NCBI RefSeq assembly: GCF_001486505.1
Contig: NZ_LN909061.1
Span: 62,001 to 126,000, forward strand
DNA from: Paenibacillus rubinfantis
Lineage (GTDB): Bacteria > Bacillota > Bacilli > Paenibacillales > Paenibacillaceae
Direction: 5' to 3'
Length of the DNA: 64,000 nt
Part shown: piece by piece, positions 1 through 7,526 of the stretch
Layout of the letters: every line of letters starts with the position of its first letter
Position numbering within the stretch: position 1 is the first letter of the stretch
Position numbers and translations under genes: made by a program
Notes under the pieces: model-generated
What the model was told of the DNA's origin: nothing
Seen by the model: only the letters and a program-made list of their open reading frames with translations
Database searches by the model: none

Positions 1-464
1 TGGACGATTTGAACCTTGGCGCCAAGTTCCGGGCGGCGGGGATCCCCGTTAGCAATTTCCTCGGCAGCGGCCTCGTCTCCTTCCGCATGTATCCGAACGG
101 GATTCGCAGCGAGCTGGAGGGGTTCGGCAAAGGCGCGGTGCTGAGCACGGCCAAGCTGCGACCGGCAACCACGCTATTCGTGGCCGCCTGGCTGATCGGG
201 CTGATCGTCTCCGAAGGGGCGCTGTTCCTTTGGGGCACGCCTTGGGCCTATCCGCTCCTGCTTGGTTATTTGGCATTTGCGGCGCAGCTTTATTTTCTCG
301 TGCGATATGTCGGGAAATTCGGTAAATTCATGCCCTTGCTTCACGTGGTGTCTACGCTATTCTTTCTGCTGGTGCTGCTATACTCGGCCTATCAGGTGGC
401 GTTCCGCGGATCGGTCACCTGGAAAGGCCGGGATGTGCAGGTAGGAAGCAGGGGAGACCGATGA
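1..464 (+). CDS. Family 2 glycosyltransferase, C-terminal part (gene starts before the window)
   Basis: The frame is open from the first base, so the gene is cut at its 5' end and the TTG at 9 is not its start. The visible 150 or so residues hold the end of a GT-A domain (DDLNLGAKFRAAG, then GLVSFRMYPNG), which is typical of membrane glycosyltransferases of the CrtQ / diaponeurosporenoate-glycosyltransferase type. Three hydrophobic segments follow at about residues 55-75, 80-100 and 108-128, with a basic tail (VTWKGRDVQVG) common at the end of this family. Active site residues are outside the window, so the substrate is unknown. The stop overlaps the next start by four bases (ATGA), so it is translationally coupled to the PlsY-like gene; a role in glycolipid or carotenoid-ester synthesis is an inference. 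Confidence 0.75.
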   Translation, partial: DDLNLGAKFRAAGIPVSNFLGSGLVSFRMYPNGIRSELEGFGKGAVLSTAKLRPATTLFVAAWLIGLIVSEGALFLWGTPWAYPLLLGYLAFAAQLYFLVRYVGKFGKFMPLLHVVSTLFFLLVLLYSAYQVAFRGSVTWKGRDVQVGSRGDR

Positions 465-1102
465 TTCTATGGCTGGCGGTTGCGGAGTTTCTCTGCGGGG
501 CGTTGATGTTTTCCTATTGGCTGGGCAAGTTGGCCCGGAAAGATTTGAAACGCGTCGGGGACGGCAATCCGGGGGCATTTAATTTGTGGCGCGCCGCCGG
601 TTACCGCTGGGGGCTGGCAGGCATCGCATTGGATTTCCTGAAGGGATATGTGCCGCTGGCAATTTTGATCGAATCGGGAACGCTGGGACGGGATTACGGG
701 ATGACGATCGTCGCCGCCGCGCCGATTCTGGGCCACGCCTTTTCGCCTTTCCTGAAATTCAAGGGAGGTAAGGCCATTGCGGTAACTTTCGGCGTTTGGA
801 GCGCGTTAACCCGATTTGAGGCGGCTTTGGTTTATGCGGTAATCTTAGCGGCATTACTCGCCGGATTTACCTTTTATAAGAAGGGGAAATACGCGTCTCG
901 GGAGGCCGACGGCTTTCAGGTCGTGATTGGCATGGTGTTGTTATCGATTTACCTTCTGGCTGCCGGCGATCCTCCCGCCATATGGGGCGTGTGGCTGGTG
1001 AACCTGATGGTCTTGGCGTATGCCAATCGGCAGGCGATTCGAGTCTTCCTGACGGGAAAGAGTGGTAAGCTCCCCCGTTCCGGCGATGGCGTTACGTTGT
1101 GA
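461..1102 (+). CDS. plsY: PlsY-like glycerol-3-phosphate acyltransferase family membrane protein
   Basis: A 213-residue polytopic membrane protein. PlsY enzymes move an acyl group from acyl-phosphate to glycerol-3-phosphate to make lysophosphatidic acid. Family signatures are visible: GDGNPGAFNLWR (usual form GSGNPGATNxxR) near residues 30-40, LDFLKGYVPL near 65, and GHAFSPFLKFKGGKAIA near 90-105 containing the KGGK phosphate-binding motif. Length is close to the usual 195-215. The start overlaps the upstream glycosyltransferase stop (ATGA), which is unusual because housekeeping plsY is normally monocistronic. It may therefore be a paralogue dedicated to the lipid or glycolipid pathway of the upstream enzyme; that is inference. 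The substitution of D for S in the first motif also suggests a divergent paralogue. Confidence 0.8.
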   Translation: MILWLAVAEFLCGALMFSYWLGKLARKDLKRVGDGNPGAFNLWRAAGYRWGLAGIALDFLKGYVPLAILIESGTLGRDYGMTIVAAAPILGHAFSPFLKFKGGKAIAVTFGVWSALTRFEAALVYAVILAALLAGFTFYKKGKYASREADGFQVVIGMVLLSIYLLAAGDPPAIWGVWLVNLMVLAYANRQAIRVFLTGKSGKLPRSGDGVTL

Positions 1103-1198
1103 TTGTGAAGTGAATGGAAATTAATTAGAAATTAGGGTATATATTGGATAAAACATAGAAAACCTAGTAGCAACTTGATACGGAAGGAGCAAAGCTGT

Positions 1199-1372
1199 AT
1201 GGATGCTACTCTTGGAGCGGATGAAGTTGTCCGCCGCATCAAACGGTTGCAGAGTGAAGGCGTTTCGCTTAGCAAGAAGCAGGTTAAGCAGAACGATCCG
1301 GAGTTGATGCGCAACGCTTTGTTTTATTTTCCCAGCTGGGAACATGCCGTAAAGAACGCGGAAGTATTGTAA
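1199..1372 (+). CDS. Small protein resembling a homing-endonuclease-associated repeat
   Basis: A 57-residue protein. The ATG at 1199 is chosen because GGAAGGAG lies about 9 bases upstream; an in-frame ATG at 1175 has no ribosome site. The sequence (DEVVRRIKRLQSEGVSLS, then a basic stretch, then NALFYFPSWEHAVKNAE) matches the pattern of the short helical repeat found beside homing endonuclease and DNA-binding domains: a helix, SLSKKxVKxxxPxL, then a YFxSWxxAxxxA helix. Only one repeat is present and there is no nuclease domain. It stands alone between two unrelated genes and is followed by a hairpin terminator. A small DNA-binding role is plausible but unproven. Confidence 0.65.
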   Translation: MDATLGADEVVRRIKRLQSEGVSLSKKQVKQNDPELMRNALFYFPSWEHAVKNAEVL

Positions 1373-1384
1373 GAAACACCCCAT

Positions 1385-1440
1385 AAACCAATTCGGGTTG
1401 GCCAAGAGGAGGCCGTCGACCGGGTTGGTTTTCTTTTTTT
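1385..1440 (+). terminator. Probable intrinsic terminator after the small protein
   Basis: AAACCAA (1385-1391) pairs with TTGGTTT (1425-1431), and GGCC at 1400-1403 pairs with GGCC at 1411-1414 inside. A T-rich tract (1429-1440) follows. The stem is interrupted, so strength is uncertain. Confidence 0.55.
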
Positions 1441-1529
1441 GCTGTTTATTTTCCGGACAAGGGCCGATATGATGGAGATGTGAAATCGTGTAAGCGATTT
1501 AATTTCATTCATGAGGAAGCCTGGGACCG

Positions 1530-3245
1530 ATGAAAAAATACATTCCCTTCACCTACAAAATGCTGGTTCCCTATCTGCTGCTGGTTCTGCTAACGGACGC
1601 GATCATCGGCTATGTCTCGTATACGATGCTGATTCAGTCCCGGACAGAGATGGCCGAAACCAACATCCGCACCGGCATGGAGCAGGCCCGGAACAATATC
1701 CGCTATCAGATGGACGAAGTCCAGCGCATGTCAGACACCCTATTCAGCGACCTGGCGTTTCAGCGGGCACTGCAGGCCAAGGGTGAGCCCTATGACATTT
1801 ATTTAGTGATGCTTGACGAGATCGTCCCGGAAATCACCGCGCCGCTCAAGCTGTTCGGCAACGATATCCGGCTGATGTTGTACACGCTGAACAGCGAGCT
1901 GAACATCGTGTCGGGCGATAATTTGGAAGAGCCGATCATGGACAGCGATTATTACATCCTGCCGTTCGAAGACATTAAGGACAGCGCCTGGTATAAGGAG
2001 TTCAAGGATTCGGAACGGGACAACATCTGGCTGCAGATCGATACCGACCAGCGGCTCGGAAATATTTCGCACATCCGCCGTCTGGTGTCGTACAGCGGCA
2101 ACATGACCGTGATCGGGTACGTCCGCATTACCGCTTCCCTGGACGATTTATTCGGCGACTTCTCCACCTTCCCCGTTGAACAAGGAATTACGGTGCGCCT
2201 GATTGACACGGCTTCGGACGGTGCCTTGCTCTATCAGCGGGGCAACGCCGAAATGGGGGCCCAGCATGACGACTATTTGAGCTTGCATGAACCGATTCCC
2301 GGCTCTGATTTCGTCATTGAAGCGCTGGTTCCTGAAGCGTACCTGACCAAGGATGCCGGGAGGCTGCAGCGTGTAATTTTTACCGTATGCGGGATCAGCT
2401 TCATCGGCATGGCGTTTATCGGCTACATCGTGGCCCGATTGTCCGGCCGCAAGATGAAACGGATCGTCTGGCTCGTCCGCTCGTTTCAGGAAGGGAACTT
2501 CCAGAAGCGGATTCGCTTCTCGGGCAACGACGAATTTGTGCATATCGCCGATGCCTTTAACGTGATGGCCGCGAATATTCAGGGGCTGATCAATAGCGTG
2601 TATGTGCAGGGGATCCAGAAGAAACAAGCGGAGCTGGAGGCGCTTCAGGCGCAGATCAACCCGCATTTCTTATACAATACGCTGTCGACGATCAGCAGCC
2701 TGGCCAACCTCGGCGAAACGGCTAAGGTGACGGATATGGTCCAGGGGTTATCGCGGTTTTACCGATTGACCCTGAATCAAGGCAACGTATTTACGCCGCT
2801 AGAGAACGAGCTGATGCAGGTGGAGACTTACCTGGACATCCAGCGGGTGAAGTACGCCGGCGCTTTTTCCGTCTACATGGATGTGGATCCCGAGCTGCTG
2901 CAGGTGCAGGTGATGAAGCTGATTTTACAGCCTTTTGTGGAAAATACATTTAAGCATGCCTGGTTTGGCGAATCGATTGCGATCGTTATTACCGGGAAAC
3001 GGCAGGGCGATAACATGGAGTTGAAAGTGATCGATAACGGCATCGGAATGCGGTCGGAGACGGTGCAGCGGCTGCTGATCGGTCCAACCCCATCCGGCGG
3101 GTACGGGGTGAAGAACGTCAATGAGCGGATCAAGCTCCGCTACGGCGACAAGTACGGGATTCGCATCGCCAGCATTTACGGCGGCGGGACGACGGTCCAA
3201 ATCGTCCTTCCGGCGAACCCCGGTGAGCTTCCGTCCCTGGAATAA
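1530..3245 (+). CDS. YesM-type sensor histidine kinase
   Basis: A 571-residue membrane kinase. There is a transmembrane helix at about residues 11-30, an extracytoplasmic sensor domain to about 285, a second helix at about 290-310, a HAMP linker, and then a His_kinase domain with the autophosphorylation site in QAQINPHFLYNTLS (His379). The HATPase domain has N, G1 and G2 boxes (FVENTFKHAW, VIDNGIGM, SGGYGVKNVNERI). This is the LytS/YesM class usually paired with an AraC-type YesN regulator, and such a gene follows at 3382. The two sit directly upstream of a sugar importer and a GH42 enzyme. The pair therefore probably senses an extracellular glycan or the liganded binding protein and induces those genes (inference). 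AGGA at 1513-1516 is the only ribosome-site-like sequence near the start, with a long spacing of about 13 bases. Confidence 0.9.
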   Translation: MKKYIPFTYKMLVPYLLLVLLTDAIIGYVSYTMLIQSRTEMAETNIRTGMEQARNNIRYQMDEVQRMSDTLFSDLAFQRALQAKGEPYDIYLVMLDEIVPEITAPLKLFGNDIRLMLYTLNSELNIVSGDNLEEPIMDSDYYILPFEDIKDSAWYKEFKDSERDNIWLQIDTDQRLGNISHIRRLVSYSGNMTVIGYVRITASLDDLFGDFSTFPVEQGITVRLIDTASDGALLYQRGNAEMGAQHDDYLSLHEPIPGSDFVIEALVPEAYLTKDAGRLQRVIFTVCGISFIGMAFIGYIVARLSGRKMKRIVWLVRSFQEGNFQKRIRFSGNDEFVHIADAFNVMAANIQGLINSVYVQGIQKKQAELEALQAQINPHFLYNTLSTISSLANLGETAKVTDMVQGLSRFYRLTLNQGNVFTPLENELMQVETYLDIQRVKYAGAFSVYMDVDPELLQVQVMKLILQPFVENTFKHAWFGESIAIVITGKRQGDNMELKVIDNGIGMRSETVQRLLIGPTPSGGYGVKNVNERIKLRYGDKYGIRIASIYGGGTTVQIVLPANPGELPSLE

Positions 3246-3381
3246 TCGGAGGATTCGGTGGATTCGAGAGATCCGATCGGTGATTTTGTATAGGTTTTCA
3301 TTGCAAACCGCTATGTTCAGGGCAAAGAACGACAAGTATGCTCGAATTAAGGAGCAAAACTAACCAGAAGGAATGACGGCC

Positions 3382-4956
3382 ATGAATATCAACGTATTAC
3401 TTGTCGATGACGAGGCGGTCGATCTCGAGTGGCTGCGCCGCAGGGTGCTGGGAAGCGGGCTGAACCTCCGGGTGGCGGCGACCGCCAATAACGGCTTTAA
3501 CGCGCTCAAAGCGATGGAGCAGGAGCGGATCGACCTGATCCTGTCCGATATCCGCATGCCGATTATGTCGGGAATCGAGTTTGCCCGCAAGGCCAAGGAG
3601 ATTCATCCCAATGTAAAAATCGCGTTCATCAGCGGGCACGAGGATTTTGAGTACGCCAAAGAGGCGATTAAACTCAGCGCTTCGGCTTATTTGCTGAAGC
3701 CCGTGGAAGATCAGGAGCTATATAAAATGCTCGGCGAGCTGTGCGCCGCAATTGAACGGGAGCGGGATCAGGACCGTACGTTTACGGAGGCGCTTACGCT
3801 CGTGAACGAGGAGTTGCTGCTGCGCTGGCTAAACGAGATCTCTCCGGAGCAGGTGGAGGGGCATATCCGCGGCTTTTTACAGGCGCTCTTCAAAACGGGA
3901 ACGGCGGCGGCGCTCATCGAGATCGACGACCTGGAGTGGAAGACCGGCGATATGCCGGAGGAGGAGCGGCGCAAGCAAATTCAGAAGGTGATGGCGTTCA
4001 TTCGGCACTTTGCGGCGGAAATGAAGCTCGGTACGTTTATCGTCAGTCAACCGACGCGGTTTGTTCTGCTGGCGTCCGTACCGGAAACGGCGTTTCTAGA
4101 ACTGCTGGAGGAGTTAATTCGGGCGGTGCGGGGCATCTCCCCGTTCTCCGTGACGGTGGGGGTCGGAGGCTTCGCGCGGGATGAAGAGGAGCTGCGGGCC
4201 TCTTATCGTCAAGCTCAGGCGGCGCTCAGCGCCAAGTGGCTGGTCGGGAAGGACCGGCTGATCCGCGAGAGCCGTGTACACCCGGGCGAGAGTCGGTTTG
4301 CCGGGGCCCGGACGGACGAGATCCTTGAACGGATGCTGAAGGCGATTTTGCAATATGACCTCGTCACGATCGACGACTGCTTGCTGGAGCTGTTCTACCA
4401 AGGTTCCCCGCTGGCGCAAAAAAACGATGTTTACGATTTAATCATCCGCATCACCACCCAACTGCATGCCGATCTGCGCGAAATTAACGAGAACCTGTAC
4501 GAGCTGCTGAAATGGGATTCACACCAACCCGTGCTGCTGTTCCAATTCGAGACGATCCATGATATTACGTCCTGGCTGCGGAAGCGGTTCTTCGAATTGT
4601 CCGAGCTGTTGTACGTGAAGAAGCAGAAGCAGAAACGCAAGTTGATTCAGGAGATCATGGTGTATGTCGAAAACAATCTCGAGCAAAAAATGACGTTAAA
4701 GGATGTCGCCGCTCACTTCGATTTTACGCCAAACTATCTCGGCTATTTGTTTAAAGAAGAAACGGGCCGTCATTTCACCGACTTCCTAAACGAGCTCAAG
4801 ACCAAACGCGTCTGCGAGCTGCTGACCGACCCTACGCTGAAAATCTACGAGATCGCCGAGCGGATGGGCTACAAGAACATTATTTACTTCAATCGGCAGT
4901 TCAAGCTGGCGACCGGGATGACGCCCGGGGAGTACCGGAAAACCCACAAAATCTGA
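3382..4956 (+). CDS. YesN-type response regulator (receiver plus AraC DNA-binding domain)
   Basis: About 524 residues. The N-terminal receiver domain has the acidic pair in LLVDDEAVD, phosphoacceptor Asp56 in LILSDIRMP, the Ser/Thr position in AFISGHEDF, and Lys in LLKPVED. A long central region of unknown fold (about 140-410) precedes a C-terminal AraC/XylS domain with two helix-turn-helix motifs (LKDVAAHFDFTPNYLGYLFK and IYEIAERMGYKNIIYFNRQF). An ATG at 3373 is in frame, but AGAAGGA abuts it. The same site is about 10 bases from the ATG at 3382, so that start is preferred. It is the cognate partner of the upstream YesM-like kinase and the likely activator of the importer starting at 5489, after a 532-base gap. 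Confidence 0.9.
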   Translation: MNINVLLVDDEAVDLEWLRRRVLGSGLNLRVAATANNGFNALKAMEQERIDLILSDIRMPIMSGIEFARKAKEIHPNVKIAFISGHEDFEYAKEAIKLSASAYLLKPVEDQELYKMLGELCAAIERERDQDRTFTEALTLVNEELLLRWLNEISPEQVEGHIRGFLQALFKTGTAAALIEIDDLEWKTGDMPEEERRKQIQKVMAFIRHFAAEMKLGTFIVSQPTRFVLLASVPETAFLELLEELIRAVRGISPFSVTVGVGGFARDEEELRASYRQAQAALSAKWLVGKDRLIRESRVHPGESRFAGARTDEILERMLKAILQYDLVTIDDCLLELFYQGSPLAQKNDVYDLIIRITTQLHADLREINENLYELLKWDSHQPVLLFQFETIHDITSWLRKRFFELSELLYVKKQKQKRKLIQEIMVYVENNLEQKMTLKDVAAHFDFTPNYLGYLFKEETGRHFTDFLNELKTKRVCELLTDPTLKIYEIAERMGYKNIIYFNRQFKLATGMTPGEYRKTHKI

Positions 4957-5035
4957 ACCGCGTTGTCATTGCATTCTCGGCGGGCTAACGGACAGGAGAG
5001 GCGTTACGGACCTGGATCAGGTCGCGCTCTACTTT

Positions 5036-5167
5036 TAACGGACCGAGGAGGCCTTATTCCGGGTTTTCTTTATCAAATGCTGGCTTGGGGGCCGAATAGG
5101 GACTCTGGGGTCCGTTAGCTCGGGAAATGGACGGGAAATGAGCAAATAAGGTCGCTGAGGTCCGTTA
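5036..5167. repeat. Dispersed palindromic element, copy A
   Basis: About 132 bases built from arms reading TAACGGAC(C/T)C...CTTATT. The first arm (5036 on) and an inverted arm ending GGGGTCCGTTA (about 5116) can fold on each other. A third arm, also ending GGTCCGTTA, closes the element at 5167. A further partial arm, CTAACGGAC, lies at about 4985. The same arrangement, including the GGGAAAT...GGGAAATG spacer, occurs at 47672-47804. No transposase is linked. Confidence 0.75.
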
Positions 5168-5186
5168 CAGCTCGGGGTTACCAGCA

Positions 5187-5298
5187 AACAGTGGCAAGTT
5201 AGCATTGTCCGGTGTCCGGTGAGCAGTTCCAGTAATCATTGACTATTATCCGGTGTCTAGTGACCAGTGTCCAGTATCCAGCGACCAGTAATCAGGGA
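5187..5298. repeat. Degenerate short repeat rich in CCAGT/CCGGT units
   Basis: Successive imperfect units of about 7-10 bases: GTCCGGT GTCCGGT GAGCAGT TCCAGTAATCA, later CCGGTGTCTAGT GACCAGT GTCCAGT ATCCAGC GACCAGTAATCA. There is no coding potential. It sits between copy A of the palindromic element and the promoter region of the importer operon. Confidence 0.5.
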
Positions 5299-5429
5299 GG
5301 GTCCTCCCAACTTCACCGACCTCGTCTCTCCGTTGTTTAGCGGTAGGCGGGGTCCTTTCTATTACCAGCGTCTAATCTTGGGTCATCGTGGAATTTGTAT
5401 TAGTTTTTGTTGTTTCGCTGAATCCCGCA

Positions 5430-5451
5430 AGTAAGCGCTCTCCTCTATACT
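5430..5451 (+). promoter_or_regulatory. Probable -10 box with an overlapping cre-like sequence, importer operon
   Basis: TATACT at 5446-5451 lies about 35 bases before the start codon of the first permease. No good -35 is found at the right distance, as expected of an activator-dependent promoter. AGTAAGCGCTCTCC (5430-5443) matches the CcpA cre consensus TGWAANCGNTNWCA at 12 of 14 positions, failing at the first and last bases. Both assignments are tentative. Confidence 0.35.
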
Positions 5452-5488
5452 GAGGGATATAGAGACAACCAAGAGGGGAGTTCGAAAC

Positions 5489-6409
5489 ATGAAACGTAGC
5501 GGATTTTGGAACGACGTGAAGAAGTATAAAGTCCTGCTGCTGATGCTGACGCCGGCCGTCTTGTTCTTCCTGCTATTTGCCTACGTGCCGATGGCGGGGA
5601 TCGTCCTGGCATTCAAACAATACAACTACACGGGCGGGGTGTTCGGAAGCCCCTGGAACGGGCTGGACAATTTCCGGTTTTTCTTCGACTCCGGGGACGC
5701 CTGGCGGGTGACTCGCAATACGGCTTTGTATAACATTGCGTTTATCGTGGTGAACAATGCGGTGCAGATTTTTGCAGCAATCCTGCTATTTGAGGTCGCC
5801 GGCAAATGGTTCCGTAAAATTACGCAAACGGTGATGTTCTTACCTTACTTCATATCCTGGGTTGTCGTTGGCGCGATCGCCTATAACCTGTTTAATTATG
5901 ATTACGGTACGATCAACGTGCTTCTGAACGCGATCGGCTTGGAATCTCTTGATATTTACAATACGGCCGCCTATTGGCCAGTCATCCTCATCGTGGTGTC
6001 GGCGTGGAAAACGCTGGGCTACGGGACGATCATGTACCTGGCAGCCATCACCAGCATTGATACCGAGATGTATGAAGCCGCCGAAATCGACGGCGCCAAT
6101 GTTTTCCAACGGATTCGCAAAATCACGATTCCGAACCTCTATCCGACGGTCATCATTTTAGTGCTGCTGGCCATCGGGAATATTTTCCGCGGGGATTTCG
6201 GAATGTTCTATAACATGGTTGGCAATAACGGCTTGCTATTCTCCTCGACCGATGTCATCGACACCTTCGTGTTCCGGATGCTCACGACCTCGAACGAGAT
6301 CGGGATGTCCGCCGCGGCGGGATTCTACCAGTCCATTCTGGGTTTCGCGACCATTATGCTGGCGAACTATGCCGTACGCAAATACGACAAGGACCGGGCT
6401 TTGTTCTAA
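5489..6409 (+). CDS. LplB-type ABC sugar importer permease
   Basis: A 306-residue inner-membrane permease with six predicted transmembrane helices. The cytoplasmic EAA loop (EAAEIDGANVFQRIRKITIP, residues about 190-210) docks on a shared ATPase. It belongs to the CUT1 carbohydrate group, LplB/YteP branch. GAGGGGAG lies about 8 bases before the ATG. It pairs with the second permease at 6470 and the lipoprotein at 7527. No ATP-binding subunit is encoded here, which is normal for this branch: it uses a common MsmX-type ATPase encoded elsewhere. Confidence 0.92.
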   Translation: MKRSGFWNDVKKYKVLLLMLTPAVLFFLLFAYVPMAGIVLAFKQYNYTGGVFGSPWNGLDNFRFFFDSGDAWRVTRNTALYNIAFIVVNNAVQIFAAILLFEVAGKWFRKITQTVMFLPYFISWVVVGAIAYNLFNYDYGTINVLLNAIGLESLDIYNTAAYWPVILIVVSAWKTLGYGTIMYLAAITSIDTEMYEAAEIDGANVFQRIRKITIPNLYPTVIILVLLAIGNIFRGDFGMFYNMVGNNGLLFSSTDVIDTFVFRMLTTSNEIGMSAAAGFYQSILGFATIMLANYAVRKYDKDRALF

Positions 6410-6469
6410 GTGGCGTGCAACGGCATCCGGAGGAATCAACACGATTGAAACGAGTGGAGGTTAACGCTT

Positions 6470-7405
6470 ATGAGTATGATGGCTCCCAACATGCAACCGG
6501 CTGCGAAGCCGGAAGCCTTAAAACACAAATCGATCGACCGTCTGCTGCTGCAGATCATCGGCTACATTGCTTTGACTTTGCTGGCGGTCTTTTGTCTCTT
6601 CCCCTTTATCCTGGTGATTTCCTCCTCCTTAACGGAGGAGAGCAAAATTATTGAAAACGGGTTCCAGCTCATCCCGACGGCTTTCTCCATGGAAGCCTAC
6701 GGCATCCTGTTCAAGTATCCGCAGGAAATGCTGAAGGCGTACGGCATTACGATTTCCGTCACTTTGCTGGGCACGCTGTTCGGGTTGTTCCTCACCTCGA
6801 TGACAGCTTATGTGCTGGCGCGTAAGGATTTTAAATGGCGCAGCCACTTCTCGTTCTTCTTCTTCTTCACCACGCTGTTCAGCGGAGGGCTTGTACCTTG
6901 GTACCTGCTGATCGTGAACTATCTCGATCTGAAGGATACGCTGATCGTGCTGATTTTGCCGATGCTGATGAACGTGTTTTACATCATCGTGATGAAATCA
7001 TTTATGAGCAGCATCCCGGAAGCGATCATCGAGTCGGCCAAAATCGACGGGGCAGGCGACTTCCAAATCTATCTGCGTTTCGTCATTCCGCTATCGAAGC
7101 CGGCGCTCGCCACCATCGGGTTATTTATCGCCCTAGGCTACTGGAACGACTGGTATAACGCGCTGTTGTTTATCTCCAATTCCGACCTGATGCCGCTGCA
7201 GTACTACCTGTACCGCCTGCTTGGCAACATGGACGGCATGCGTAAGGCGATGATGGCGGCGGGAGCCGTTGTCTCCTCGGATATCCCGACGGAGAGCCTG
7301 AAGATGGCCATGACGGTCGTGGCCACCGGCCCGATCATGATCGCGTATCCATTCATCCAACGTTACTTTGTGCAAGGCTTAACGATTGGGGCTGTGAAAG
7401 GATGA
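6470..7405 (+). CDS. YtcP/LplC-type ABC sugar importer permease
   Basis: A 311-residue permease, second half of the heterodimeric channel. Six hydrophobic segments and the EAA loop ESAKIDGAGDFQIYLRFVIP (about residues 185-205) are visible, and the end QRYFVQGLTIGAVKG is characteristic of the LplC/YtcP branch. GTGGAGG precedes the ATG at a normal distance. It lies 60 bases after its partner, so co-transcription is likely. Confidence 0.92.
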   Translation: MSMMAPNMQPAAKPEALKHKSIDRLLLQIIGYIALTLLAVFCLFPFILVISSSLTEESKIIENGFQLIPTAFSMEAYGILFKYPQEMLKAYGITISVTLLGTLFGLFLTSMTAYVLARKDFKWRSHFSFFFFFTTLFSGGLVPWYLLIVNYLDLKDTLIVLILPMLMNVFYIIVMKSFMSSIPEAIIESAKIDGAGDFQIYLRFVIPLSKPALATIGLFIALGYWNDWYNALLFISNSDLMPLQYYLYRLLGNMDGMRKAMMAAGAVVSSDIPTESLKMAMTVVATGPIMIAYPFIQRYFVQGLTIGAVKG

Positions 7406-7526
7406 CCTCGGGGCAACCCGGTTATCACATAGAGGAGGTTTAAAAAGGATCATCATAACCTGAACCTTTTGACCTCTCATTCATTCAAAGCTTTCATCTA
7501 TCATAATTTTAGGGGGAACATCCGTC

